Source: Pleurodeles waltl
Lineage: Eukaryota > Chordata > Amphibia > Caudata > Salamandridae
Direction of reading: 5' to 3'
Assembly: GCF_031143425.1 (NCBI RefSeq)
Contig: NC_090450.1
Span: 221,599,442 to 221,663,441 of the forward strand
Length of the DNA: 64,000 nucleotides
Shown: one piece after another, positions 34,421 through 47,000 of the stretch
Numbering within the stretch: the stretch's first letter is position 1
Layout of the letters: every line of letters begins with the position of its first letter
Translations under genes and position numbers: made by a program
Notes under the pieces: model-generated
Database searches by the model: none
Seen by the model: only the letters and a program-made list of their open reading frames with translations
What the model was told of the DNA's origin: nothing

Positions 34421-34810
34421 ATTGGGCGGCCAAGCATACTAAGCATACCCTTCACCTTGTACAGAAGTCTTTACAGAGAACACACTCCCTCCAGGCACCT
34501 GGGCCCCTACTATGCACAGCCTTTGCCTTGAACAGAAATCTTCACAGAAAGCCCACTTCTTCCAGACAAGCAAGCCCCGTTACTTGGCCAAGGCCCTACT
34601 ATCCACACCCTTAGCCTTGTAGAGAAGTCTTCAATGAGGTTCTACTCCCTTCCAACAACGAAGCCTTGTTAGATAGCAAAGCCCTTACTACACACTCCCT
34701 TTGCCATGTACAGAAGTCCTTTTATGGAGGCCACTCCCTCCAGACATCTAAGCCCCATAAGGTGGTCACGCCCTGCAACAAATAGCATTCTCCCTGTGCA
34801 GACTTGTACT
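34420..34810. repeat. Degenerate tandem repeat, about 85-95 bp units
   Basis: Four units share TTTGCC(A/T)TGTACAGAAGTC-type starts, then CACTCCCTCCAGACA, AAGCCCC and CCCTACTA. The same unit type recurs at 56390-56960. Units are heavily diverged, and no ORF runs across them. Confidence 0.7.
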
Positions 34811-35308
34811 ATATATGCAAAGAAATGACACAGTTTTGCAAGGGAGCCAGGATTGTGCTGATGGTGGTTTCCCCCATGAAGGGATCAATTGAAGCTCAAA
34901 AACTATCCTTTGAAGATGTTTCCTCTATGTGTGTGTACTGTAGAATTGTGACCATATTGAAAGAGAAAAAAGCAAAGAGAAATAAAAATATTACTTTTTG
35001 TTACACCAGACACAAGGAGATACATAATTTTGGTGCCAGTCCATCTCTTCAAATCATTGTCGACATGGATTTCCATCAAAATCCTTGGGCAAATGTTTGG
35101 AATGGCAAAACAGCACTCATGGAACACCCCTTTGATGCAAAGTAATGTAAGACTGAGCCTTGTACTATATTTAATTGATTTTGTTTATAAATCAATATAG
35201 TTAATGATTTCTGTTACTCTATGAATACCAAGCTCACTTTTGTGTCAAGTTGTCGTGGAACACATAACACAAACATGAATTCCAAATCTTAGCAAATCTG
35301 ATGTACAT
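34811..35308. other. Unassigned stretch
   Basis: A 113-codon ORF (34804-35145, plus) lies here but has no recognisable domain and no neighbour in support. I do not call it a gene. Confidence 0.35.
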
Positions 35309-35311
35309 CTA

Positions 35312-35914
35312 GGGCCAGATGTAGCACACAGTTTGTACATCGCAAACAGCGAATTTCGCTGTTTGCGACGTGCAAATTGCACTTGGCAATGCGCAAAACG
35401 GGTTTGCGAGTCGCAGTTAGGAAGGGGGGTCCCCTTCCTAATTGCGAGTCGCAGTGCAATGCCAGATTGTTTTGTGTCGCAAAGCAGTCGCAGTTAGCAC
35501 CCATTTCAAATGGGTGCTAACCCATTCCCCTTTGTGAATGGCATTAAAAACATTTTTCCAGAGCAGGCAGTGGTCCTATGGACCACTGCCTTCTCTGAAA
35601 AAATGAAACAAAAACGTTTCATTTTTGGTTTTTGAAATGCATCTAATTTTTCTTTAAGGAAAACAGGCTGCAATAAAAATAAAAAAAAACTGCTTTGTTT
35701 AAAAGCAGTCACAGACATGGTGGTCTCCTGTCTCGCAGGCCACCATCCCTGTGAGGGCCGCCATTCCCAAGAGGGTCGCAAATTGCGACCTACCTCATGA
35801 ATATTCATGGGGGGGGCATTTGTGACCCCCTTGCGAATTGCAGATGGTGTCAGGGACACCATCCTACATTCGCAATTTGCAAGTCGCAAATTGGAATATA
35901 CCTACATCTGGCCC
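35312..35914 (+). mobile_element. Harbinger-type MITE, ATGTA family, copy C
   Basis: The termini are GGGCCAGATGTAG and the inverse CTACATCTGGCCC, with a perfect CTA duplication (35309-35311 and 35915-35917). Internal blocks match copy A in the same orientation, including AGGAAGGGGGGTCCCCTTCCT (an inverted pair), the CAGTCACAGACATGGTGGTC block and the CCTCATGAATATTCATG palindrome near 35794. Confidence 0.85.
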
Positions 35915-35917
35915 CTA

Positions 35918-37172
35918 TTGTCATAAGTGTTCAGGTTTTAATTACATTTATAACTATAGGTTTAACTTGTATTACTATGAATGGACTGCCATAGCAGATA
36001 ATTATAATTTATTAATTTAAAAGTACACATGACAAACAACATTTATTTTTTATTTTTAAACCAAGAAACATAAAACAATTTTCATTTTTTTATATTATGT
36101 GATTTTTTTTCAATATTGTTGTAGCGAATGCATTTTAAAACTAGAAAAAAGGCATCACAGTGTGAAGTTAGGTAAAAAAGGGCTTAATCCTACACTAGTG
36201 TTCTATCACCAGCCTATCTCGAGCAGCAGTACTTTGCTCACTGATGATCGATATCTGCTGGCACTTTCCACAATAAAATACTGTATGTTCATGCAGGGAC
36301 TGTGTCAGGATGGTGCTCTAGGACATCAGATGGAACATTGTTCGTAGGTGCTGCAGATGGTCCGGACACAGAGATGGATGCTTCCATGTCATCATGCTCC
36401 CATTCTGTTTCACCAGGTGTGTGGCATGCATGAACCTCGTGCATTTCAACATTCCAGAGGTCCTGTGTGAATATTATTTTGCTTTACAGATAGAGAAACC
36501 CTTGTCAGATATGCTACAGGTGATGATTTTAACAGTCACCTTCTTCTTCCTGTGAGTGATGCTAAGGATTTGCCAAACCAAGGATTTCTTCAGGTAGTGA
36601 ACTTTGCGCATCCCTCGACTCTTGATGTACCATTTTAAGAATCCCCTCAAAAAAATGAGAAATATATTTCTTTCTTTATTCCTTATTCAGTTAATAAGTA
36701 GAAAACATAAAATCACATGCTTGTAAAAACATTTTAAAAGTATTGTTAAAAGCAGGAAAAAGTTAAAAATACAGATAAACGCTGAAGGACTTCTCACTAC
36801 AAACAAAATCAAGGCCTAAAAGCTGATACCATCGGTCGAAGTGCATAGTGCAAAGAATACAATAAAAACTGTGCACCACATTGGCTAGAACATCCCAGCT
36901 AAAAACAAGTTTTCATGTGACACTTCACAAGGTGCACAGCAGCAAACCGACGTTCTAAAAAAAATCCACTAAATAATCAAGTCATCTGCAGTGAAATAGA
37001 TTGTCTACGCCAGAGGGCTTACTCCAAAAAATAAACCACACCTGAGCATACCTACAGAGCAGGAAGGATCTATAGAAATAGAAGGCGCAATATGTCTAAT
37101 AACTGAGGCACCTTTGAGAAGAGGAATTAGAAACCTTTTGTTAAAACAGCAGTAAAACCTGCAGAAAAATAC
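35918..37172. other. Unassigned AT-rich stretch
   Basis: No recognisable gene or repeat family is seen in this 1.25 kb. Small ORFs have no domain signature. Confidence 0.4.
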
Positions 37173-37175
37173 AAA

Positions 37176-37329
37176 GGCCCATATTTATACCTTATACACC
37201 GCATTTGTCCCGCTTTTTAACGCAAAAGCAGTGCAAACTTACAAAATACAATTGTATTTTGTAAGTTTGCGCCACTTTTGCGTCCAAAAATGACACAAAT
37301 GCGGCACTAAAAAAGTATAAATATGGGCC
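37176..37329. mobile_element. 154-bp foldback MITE, copy 1
   Basis: The element starts GGCCCATATTTATAC, ends GTATAAATATGGGCC, and is flanked by AAA on both sides. Nearly the whole length is palindromic around the centre CAAACTTACAAAATACAATTG/TTTTGTAAGTTTG, so it could fold into one long hairpin. A second copy is at 60805-60958. Confidence 0.85.
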
Positions 37330-37519
37330 AAAGTGTGACAGGATTTGCAAGGAGTGCTTGTTGCAAGGGCAAACCGGAATAAAATTTCGATTGTAGTGGC
37401 CCAAAGAAAACGGGAGCTGGCTCCTAATCTGACCAGTCTAAATCTAGTCAGTAAAATCCTGCCCAATTTTTTGGCACCAGCTCCGAATATGGTTCCAACC
37501 ACTAATTCTCACAGCTAGC

Positions 37520-38080
37520 TGTGTTCTTTATCGATGCATCATCTGGCTGATCCACCGCCAAGAGTCCCACCCGTCACCACGCCAGGAGGGGCCAGCAACG
37601 AGCAAGGACACACCCGCATTTGGTGCTAGTAAGTACGACTTGTGCTCCTTCTGCTTGGGGAGTGCTGTCACCGGGGCCAGCTTGCCACATTGACACTGCC
37701 TGTCCCAGCCATCACCATGCCAGGAGGCGACAGCGACAGGCAAGGACACACCCACATTTGGTGCTAGAAAGCGATATGCAGGCTCTCGCTGATTGGTGAG
37801 CACCGCCACCGCAGCCAGCTTGCCACCACATCGGGACTGCCTGTCCCAGCCATCACCGTACCAGTGATGGGTAGTGATGGGCAATGACACACCCACATTT
37901 GGCACTAGAAAGCGTGACATTGGTTCCTCCTGCTTGGGGAGCGCCTCTACCAGCGCCAGCTTGTCACCACATCGGGAATGCCAGTCTCAGTCCTTACCGC
38001 ACCAGGAGGTACCAGTGACGGGCAAGGACATGCCCACATGTGGCACCAGAAAGCATGACATGGGCTCCCACTGTGCAGGA
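37520..38080 (-). repeat. Minisatellite, about 141-bp units with an open frame
   Basis: The marker CACCCRCATTTGG occurs at 37611, 37749, 37890 and (as TGCCCACATGTGG) 38031; spacings are 138, 141 and 141, all multiples of three. On the minus strand an open frame (37528-37920) repeats a roughly 47-residue unit containing SRFLVPNVGVSLP and GDGWDRQ. The open frame may simply reflect the multiple-of-three period. No known domain is recognised. Confidence 0.75.
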
Positions 38081-38299
38081 CACGTGCAGGCCTACCACAA
38101 GCAAAGCCCAGGACAAGGGTGGGCCAGTCCGGGCCCATCAAAGCCCGGAGAATGCTTGGCTGCACCATCCCTCGTGGTCTCCAAGTACAAGTGCTTTCTG
38201 CTACTTTATTTTGCAATCGTGTGCATATTTTCAGAAAGTGGAATTGGAAAAACAAGTGTGTATAAGCACCATATATTTTATCAACTGGTTTACAGCTTA

Positions 38300-39505
38300 A
38301 GGATGTGGAAGCTTAAGGCACAAAATAGCAATGCAGGAGAAGTCTCAAAACCTAAGATTCCGAAAGTTCCCCATAAGTCCTCATCAAATATCAAGTTGTA
38401 TTTCCCATGAGATTCGATAGAAGAGGTGGAAAACATTTTTAAAGGAAATGCTACGAATGCTGGGAAAAGGAAAAAGACTGGTCCAGCCTTGGATTTTTTT
38501 AAATCTAAGCCAGAGCAAAAACACACACCAAACAGTGCCATGCCCATCATGGAATCCTCTGTGGACTTAGTGCATGATTCCACACCAAGGAGAAATTTTG
38601 GTCCTGTCTCTGGCAATGACTAACCCTCTTCCAATAATGTTGTCATGCATGATGTAGTTTTTTTCAAATCGCTTTGTTGTCCTTGAGGACCCTGAACCCT
38701 CAATGCCATATCTTACAGCTCCACCATGTATTTTGGTAGTGGAGCCCCAGGAAGTGAGCATTTCTTTTCCCAAAAGAAGCTATTGGCCTTAATATGGAGC
38801 TAAGGAATGAGGTAGCCACTTTGGAAGGCATGTTATCAGAAGCTGTCATTTTCTGCATAAATCTATTGAGAACCAAACATATGAGAAAGCTACTCCGTTA
38901 TTACTGCTGCTACAGTAAAACTATACATCTCTAGGACCCCCAGAAATGCAAGACGAGCCAAAGGAGGCATCATCCAAACCTCTGTAAGGGAAAAATCTTT
39001 GACAATGGAAAAATGGGGAAATGAAACCATCAAAGACACGTCCAGTGCACGCAATAGATTCTGAGACCTTGGCCACGTACCTGTTTATGGCCCTAAGCCA
39101 TCCCAACCTTGATCGAGTGGACTTAGAAATAAGACAGGCCACACAGTGTATATGTGCAAAGTGCCCACATTGTCTCCTGATTCACATGAAAACAGTGACT
39201 CATTGAAGAATAAAGTCACCCACTGGATTAGACATGTGAGACAATGTAGATCAATTGTTTGCTCTGACATATTGCCCGTAAAATGCCATTCGGACAGGGC
39301 TAATGCATGGGACACAATAGAAATTAAATTGATTGCACCGGACCAGGTGGAGGGTCTGATATCTTTGGACACTTGTTCCCCCCCTGCAAGTGGGTCAAAC
39401 ATCTCGTTTAACAAGAGCTGGCTGAATTATCAACTTCCTGTGCATCGAGGACAAGGGGGGGTCTACTTTGGTGGATCAATGTATTGTGGTGGCCCAAAAT
39501 GGTGA
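38300..39505 (+). pseudogene. Putative LINE ORF1 remnant
   Basis: Plus-strand pieces (38300-38623 and 39146-39505) are Lys/Ser-rich, then a 119-residue stretch with SDILPVKCHSDRANAWDTIE. There are many stops. Assignment as ORF1 rests on position just upstream of the endonuclease, not on a recognised domain. Confidence 0.4.
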
Positions 39506-39769
39506 AGCTAGAAGACCGCAGCATGACACCTACTTGAAAAATAGGTTATCAGATTTAGACTGACTGACTAACCTCCTTTTTGTCTTGATCACACGTGTGC
39601 CCCAGATTCTACCGTCCTATCTTTACCCTCTGAATCTGATGCAAAGTGGTAATCTTCCATTCATGACAGCGCAACAATCAAAGTTGATTCTGGCAGATTA
39701 GATGCTCTTTTCCAGGCTATAACGATTGGGGCAAGTGGCTTTATTCCATGGAACACTTGCAGGCATTCC

Positions 39770-41277
39770 TTTTTTCTGTTATCATGGAATATCCCAGGCA
39801 TAAGGGTAAAGATAGAAGACGTTGACTGGGGATTGTATATAGGCAATTTCAATCTATGTCTATTCCAGGAAACATGGGTCACCTTGAATGTTATAGGCAG
39901 GGCTTCAGTTCTTATTGTATTGAGGCTACCCCTACAACATCAGGGAGGGCTGTGGGGGGCTCATTATATGGGCAAACATTTCACTGGTTTGAAACATCAA
40001 GAGAGTACAAATTGATTCCCCTGACATTTTAGCCCTTAGCGTAACTTCAAAAACTGGGCCCCCTATCTTCTGATAATATTTATAACAGATCCACCACCTT
40101 CTCTCAGATTTCTAAAACCCTAAGTGTCCTAAATTCATTCTTAACAGACTTGCCCCCTTTATATTGCATGATTATTGCAGGTGATTTTAACACTTGTACT
40201 GAACAACATTCTCCATATTTAGAACTTATTAAGGAATGAGATCTCTTATGGGGGGATACCTCCTCCTAGCACTATGTTTAAATTGCCTAACATTGTTGAA
40301 ACAGCTCCCCAGATCATAGATTTAATGGTCTCCTATAGTTTAAGACTAGGGAACGGGCATTGTCCCTCACATTGCATTGCAAGCCAACTTTTACTAGGAG
40401 GAAACTAGTAGCCATATTGATTATGTCTAACTGGACCTGAGAATTTGGCATGTGATAACCGATTTGTAGGTAGGTGATCGTTACGACAGCGACCATTTCC
40501 CTATAATGGTAAACTGGGACAAGACATTTATTAAAGAGAGGGGAGTGGTGGATAAACAAGACGCCATTAATCAGGTGGTGGTATCCAGCAATAAGCGTAC
40601 CATCAAATGGGAAACCGTTTAGAACTCAGAGATTTGTTAGCCAATTTACACAAAACGGTCCAGAATCAACTCATGGCACTCACACAGAATGAGCTTACAC
40701 CTGAGCAGATGGTTTCAATGCATGAGAATTTTTTTTATGGATTGGGTTCATTATTTGTGAAACACTGTATCGGAAAAGGGTCCCAGACAAGGGAGGTCTA
40801 ACAAATGGTTTTATAATAACTGTAGATCAGCCAAGAATAATCTTATTAAAGCTGTGAAGCAGAAAGAGAGACCCGCGATGGTTCAAGCTAGTATACTAGT
40901 ATTTTCAAGGTAAGCAAAGCCCAGTGGGAGGAGGCCATTTGGGACAATTTACTCAGAGCATCAAGAGATAGAGAGAGCACATGCTTTTGGCAATTAGTAA
41001 CACAAAATGGGTTTATTGATAAATCCAGATGAGGAGGCCATATTCCTCCAGAGAAGTGGGTCTCCCATTATGGGGATCTTTATAAATTAGAGACCTTGTT
41101 ATTCGAAACAGCATGTAATCCAGCTATTCTCATCATTGAAGGGAAGGATGAGGGGTTAATTGATGCTTTTTCCCTTAAAACAACTACTGCAGCTATATTG
41201 GCACAGAAGCCTGGGAAAGCTCCTGGTCTGTATAGAATCCCTGTCGTCATATGTAGATCTGAACCCCAGATCTGGGG
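39770..41277 (+). pseudogene. LINE ORF2: AP endonuclease and RT N-terminus
   Basis: Near 39775 the frame gives LLSWNIPGIRVKIEDVDW and then CLFQETW, the N-terminal endonuclease motif with catalytic Glu. Around 40170 is IIAGDFNTC, and near 40475 RYDSDHFPIMVNW, the SDH motif. The RT N-terminal block KPGKAPGLYRIP lies near 41210-41245. Several frameshifts and stops break the frame. The gypsy 5' LTR begins directly after the PQIWG-coding sequence at 41277. Confidence 0.65.
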
Positions 41278-42960
41278 TGTCAACACCAGAGCAGTACGCG
41301 CTCTATTGGCGACAAAAATGCAAAAACCCAGCACTCTCACAACAACGTAATTTATGCATTGTGCTGATATGTTGTGGTTTAACCTTTTGCATTGCAGAGT
41401 TCAATCCCGAAAACTTATTTTTAATATGTTTACAAATACTGTTCCTTTGCAATGTATTGCTGCAGGTTTTCAGAGTGTGTTAGGGTGTGGCCCCTTTCCA
41501 GGGCCTTCCAGAGACTTTCCCTGTAACATGCCTGGGCGTGGTTCTTGGCTGGGCCAAGACTCTATAAAAGAGAGTCAGCCCAACTCCCAGGGCTCACTAT
41601 TCAGAGGTCCTGGGGCAGAGCAGCAGCTTCTTCCTGAGCTCCTGTCCTGGCGGCCTATTTGGATCTTCCAGTCTTCTGCCCTCATCCTTTATTGGTGATC
41701 ATTGTTCCAGGCGGTAAGACGGTGGTTGGACATTTCCCAACACCGTTATTGAGAATTTTCATATTCTTGGTTTTAATTCTTAAATGAATAACAGATTACT
41801 TGCGCGCTGACATTTTTTGACATTTATATGGTGATTTGCTGATAGGCAGGACGCACGATTTATTCCATAAAGGTTTGACTTCGTTATTCATTACGCGCTG
41901 CCATTTCTTGACATTTACGTGGTGGCTTAAGAATCGGTAATTCGTTTTATTGTGTTTGGACATTGTTGTCCATTGCGCGCTGATATTTCTTGACATTTAC
42001 ATAATGTTTTACGAGTTGGCAAGACACGCAACTTGTTTCATGAGCCTTTAACTTTGTTGTTGTTTGCGCGCTACCATTCCTTGACATTTACATGGTGGCT
42101 TAAGAATCGGCAAAAGAAGCGAGATTTGTTTTATTGTCTTTGATCTTGTTACTTATTGTGAGCTGTTAATCCTTGACATTTATATCGTGTTTTACGAATC
42201 GGCAAGTCGCGCAATTCAATTAATGAGGATTTGACTTTGATATTCATTGCATGTTACAATTTCTTGGTATTTTACATGGTAACACTCGAATTGGCAACAC
42301 GCATTCCTTGAGTTTAATTAATGTTTTTTATTGTACTCCACTATTCTAAGATATTTATTATGTAATATTTGAGTTGACAAGTTATGTGATTTGTTTCCTG
42401 AATCCTTATTGTGTTATTCATGGTGCACAATCTTTTTATGGTGTTTACTATATATATATATATCTGCAATATTCGCAATTTGTGTTGAAACATTTTAAGA
42501 GTACACAGAAGGCCATATTTTATAAATGCAATTTTGTATGGTCCTAGTATACATTCTCAAAACAGGGTTTATACAACTGGTTTAAAATATAGTCAGAATG
42601 TTTTTTCTGATTCTCATGTAAAGGAAAGTACTTGAATAAAAGAGTTTTCATTTAATTCATCTTGATTCCCCTACAGGTATCCGGCCATCTTGAAACTTAG
42701 TCATTTTAAATTTAACTCTTAGATTGTTAATGTTTTCAGAGTGACTAGGCTTAGAATCATAGTTTAGTATTGATTTCAGGAAATATAATTTTCATATTGT
42801 GTGTTCTAACCTTTTTCTTACTACAGGTCTCCTTCCCAGCCGTTCCCTTCCTAATCCCCTCTTCCCCTCTTGAACTCTCTCAGTCTCTGTGATTTATCTA
42901 TCAGAGTCTTGGAGCTGTTCAGTGGTGGACGTGTTGGGAACATGCACAGACCCTGAGGAT
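41278..42960 (+). repeat. 5' LTR of the gypsy element (right end approximate)
   Basis: It begins TGTCAACACC. A TATAAAAG box lies at 41573-41580 within GGCCAAGACTC/GAGAGTC. From about 41800 to 42400 the LTR contains seven degenerate units of about 80-92 bp with GCGCGCTG, TTTCTTGACATTTACATGGTG and AATCGGCAA. The right end could not be fixed because the 3' LTR is truncated and no clear tRNA primer-binding site was recognised. Confidence 0.7.
41573..41580 (+). promoter_or_regulatory. TATA box of the 5' LTR
   Basis: TATAAAAG, conserved in the 3' LTR at 47696-47703 with the same flanks. This is the expected Pol II promoter of the element. Confidence 0.7.
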
Positions 42961-43026
42961 CTGGTGACTCTGACAGAATAGTGAGTCCACAAATTATTAT
43001 CCTCCTGGCTTGTGTATGTTCTCAGC

Positions 43027-44019
43027 ATGGCCACGCTAGACGAGTTAGTCAAGGCTATCACCCAGCTCCAAGCAGAGGTGGTATCATCCAAAGAATTGAC
43101 AACTAGCTTAGCAGAGAGAGTGAGTCAGTTGCAAGATAAGGTAGAGAAGAAGGAACAAAGTCCCACAGGTGTGTCTTGGCCAGGTACTTCTTCTCAGGCT
43201 TCTGGAAGTAATCCGATTTCCCTAAATGTTCCTTCTGCAATTCCTTTAGCTCCCCCAGAACGTTTCTCAGGTGACCCTTTGAAAGCGCAATCTTTCCTGG
43301 TTCAAGTGGAACTACACTTCACCTGCAGACCAAATACTTTTCCCGATGCCCAGTCCAAAGTAGCTTTCTTGTTATCATATCTGACTGGGGATGCAGCTAC
43401 TTGGGCAATTCCTCTTGTGCATAAAAATAGTCCCTTGTTGTATAACTGGAGAAATTTTGTTCGTGAATTTGAGAGAGTTTTTGATCGTAGAACTATAACA
43501 CAGTCAGCAGATAGTGAATTATTAGAGTTACGCCAAGGAAATCAAGACCTAATGTCGTATTTAGCCAACTTTAACCGGCTGGTTGCCGAGACATCCTGGC
43601 CTGAAGAAAAACAAGCGGTCTTGTTTTACAAGGGACTCAAAGAGGAATTAAAAGATATCTTAGCGCAAATCGATCCACAACCTACAGACTGTCAAGAATT
43701 AATAAATCTTGTCTTGAGACTTGATCATCGTTGAGCAGAATGTAAAGGAACGCGCAAAAAGATTGAAAAATATTCATGGCGCCTTCATGATAACAGAGAC
43801 TCAAGAACTCCGAAAGAAAGAACGCTGGAACCGATGGAAATTGGAACCATCAGAAGACCTTTGACCAAAGATGAAAAGGATCTCCGCCGAAAAAATGGAC
43901 AATGTCTTTATTGTGGGCGAAAAGGTAATTTTGCAAAAGATTGTCCAATCAAACCAAAGAACAAGCAAGGTCCAGTTCAGAATGTCGCAGCCAATGCACC
44001 ATTCGAGTTGGAAAACTAA
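43027..44019 (+). pseudogene. gag: Gypsy Gag with one premature stop
   Basis: The start chosen is the ATG at 43027 (MATLDELVKAITQLQAEVV), which begins the coiled-coil-like N-terminus. A capsid-type region follows (PPERFSGDPLKAQSFL, FLLSYLTGDAATWA, FVREFERVFD, LMSYLANFNRLV), typical of vertebrate Ty3/gypsy Gag. A TGA at 43732-43734 interrupts the frame. The same frame continues with EPMEIGTI and a zinc-knuckle segment CLYCGRKGNFAKDC, in which the usual His is replaced by Asn. The frame ends at 44019 and overlaps pol, which is in the +1 frame relative to gag. Confidence 0.85.
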
Positions 44020-47000
44020 AACACCCGAGATGCAGAGAAGGGTTGCTCTTGGGTGTCACTGTGGACCCTTCACACATCTTAAACTGGAAATAAGAGTTCA
44101 GGTCAAGAAAAAGATCTATTTCAAAAAAGCTCTAGTCGATTCTGGAGCTACTGGGAATTTTGTTGATGTCCAATTGGTTTGTGCATGGGGGATCCCATGT
44201 ATTGAAAAGAAGACCCCAGAAATCATCCAGGCAGTCGATGGAAAACTCTTGACTGGAGGTCCGGTAACTCTTCAGACTATCCCCTTGTCGATGATTTGTG
44301 AAGATAAGATTCAAAGAAAGAAACATGAAGAGAAAATCATCCTAGACATGATCCATGCACCCCAATATGGGATTATCCTCAGCTTGCCATGGTTAACTCA
44401 TCACAATCCAGAGATCAATTGGGCAGAACGAAAAATCGTGTTCTCATCTGCGCTATGTAACGAACAATGTCTCCAAAAGAATCAAGTACCAAAAGTTTGC
44501 AACTCTTATATAGCTACTGCTGCGGAGAAAGAAATTCGTCTGCCCAAACAGTATTCATCTTACAAAGATGTATTTGATGAGAAAGGAGCAGAGACTCTAC
44601 CTCCTCATAGATCTTATGACTGTCAAATTGATCTAGCCCCAGGTGCGATACTTCCCAACTGTCGTGTATATGCCCTGTCAGAACATGAAAATCAACATTT
44701 ACGAAAATACCAAGATCAATTTTTGGGAATGGCTTCATTCGCCCCTCTAAGTCTCCTGCAGCTTCGCCTTTGTTTTTTGTTCCAAAAGCTAATGGAGAAC
44801 TTCGAACTTGCATTGACTATAGGGGTTTAAACAAAGTCATCATCAAGAATAAATATCCTTTAACCCTAATTCCGGTCTTATTGGTACAAGTAAAGAGAGC
44901 AAAAATCTACACGAAGCTTGACCTTTGAGGTGCTTATCATTTGGTCAGAATGAGAGAGGGTGACGAATGGAAAACAGCGTTCAAGACAAGATATGGCCTT
45001 TTTTAATACACCGTCATGCCTTTTGGTCTGTGTAATGCTCCAGCAGCATTTCAATTTTTCTTGAATGACGTTCTTAGAGAGTATCTCAACATATTTGCCA
45101 TAGTCTAAATCGATGACATTTTGATCTAATCAGACAATGAAAACGAACATGTCCAACATGTCAAGAAAATTCGTGCAGCCCTTCGAAAACACCATTTATA
45201 TTGCAAACTAACAAAGTGTGAGTTGCATGTTACCACAGTTGAGTTTTTAGGGGTTATTCTTACCCCTCAAGGTATGGTGATGGCAGAAAAGAAAGTAAAA
45301 GCCATATCTGATTGGCCCACCCCAAAGACTGTTCGTGATGTACAATGTTTCCTGGGGTTTGCAAATTTTTACCGGAGGTTCATAAATCATTTCTCCCAGA
45401 CAGTGGCTCCAATCACTAAGCTACTAAGAAAGAAAGAAAAGTTTGTTTGGTCCCCAGAAGCTGATCAAGCCTTCTCGACTTTGAAGAAAGCTTTCTCCAC
45501 TGCCCCAGTCTTAACTCATCCTGATGCGAATCAACCTTTCATAGTGGAAGCTGATGCTTCAGATGTAGCAATAGGAGCCGTCTTATCACAACGAAATAAA
45601 GACACTGGTCAACTTCATTCTGTAGCTTATATGTCTCGGAAGTTGAACGAAGCCGAACAGAACTATGTCATTGCTGAAAAAGAGCTTCTGGCAATTCGTG
45701 ATGCCTTTAAAGAATGGAGACATCATTTGTTGGGTGCCAAATACACTGTTACAGTATATACTGATCATCGTAATCTTCAATTCATGAGTTCCGCCAGACT
45801 TTTGACCCCTCGGCAATTACGCTGGATGCTTTTTTTTGCTGAATTTGATTTTGTAGTAACCTTCCGGCCTGGTAAAGATAATCGCAAGGCTGACGCCTTG
45901 TCCAGTCAAGAGTCTACCACGTTGCCTGCATTTCAAGCCTCCAGAGCTATCATTGCTCCTGACAAGGTTCTATGTATCATAAAAACTGAAGATTTCTTTG
46001 AAGAAATTCGCAATTCTTTCACTGTTGAAAAATGGCAAACATAGGCCTAAGCAGATCCCAAAAGGTCAATCAAGCAAGGTTTACCCTTTCATGACGCTCG
46101 TTTGTTCGTACCCACTACCAGACTTCGCAAGATAGTGTTTCATTGGTTGCATGTTATACCTACGGCAGGTCACCCAGGTACTCCAAAAACTCTTGAACTG
46201 ATCCAACGCTATTTTTGGTGGCCTACCGTAACAAAAGATGTAAAAGCAATGGTAAACAACTGTGAAGTTTGTGCTCGCATTAAAACAAGTCATTTAAAAC
46301 CAAAAGGGTTGTTACTTCCACTTCCAACCCCAAGTCGTCCATGGGAGCACATTTCTTTAGACTTTATTACCTGTCTGCCAGTGGTTCAACAGCATTCAGT
46401 AATTCTGGTGGTAGTAGATAGTCTCACGAAATATGGACATTTCATTGCCTGTAAAAAATTGCCCACTTCTAGCGAATTGGCAACTATTTTACTGAACAGA
46501 GTGGTTCATTATCATGGACTGCCAAAGGTTATCCTTTCCGATCGGGGGTCACAATTTTCCTCCAGTTTCTGGAAGACATGGTGTAAAACACTCCAAGTGA
46601 CATCTACGCTATCTACTAGTCACCATCCACAAACAGATGGTCAAACGGAGAGACTAAATCAGACTTTAAAACAATACCTACATGCCTACACTGAAAAGGC
46701 ACTTCATTCTTGGACATCTATGCTCTGGTTAGCTGAGTTAGTTACAATAACTCATTCCACACTTTATTGGCGTTACACCCTTTTTTGGTTTATCTGGCTA
46801 TCATCCTGACACCTTGCCCATCACAATTCCTCAAGAAAGTTCTCTTACTCCAGCTGTGTCAGAAACCATTCAGCATTTACATCAAACCCAGAAACTGATT
46901 CAACAGCATTTAGAAAAAGCCAAAAAAAATATAAAAGGCATTATGACAAGAAACATTGTGAGGGACCGCAATATCAACCAGGTGGCAAAGTGTGGCTTTC

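Noticed and set aside
34804..35145. 113-residue ORF
   Set aside because: No domain, no conserved neighbour and no repeat-family support; length is compatible with chance.
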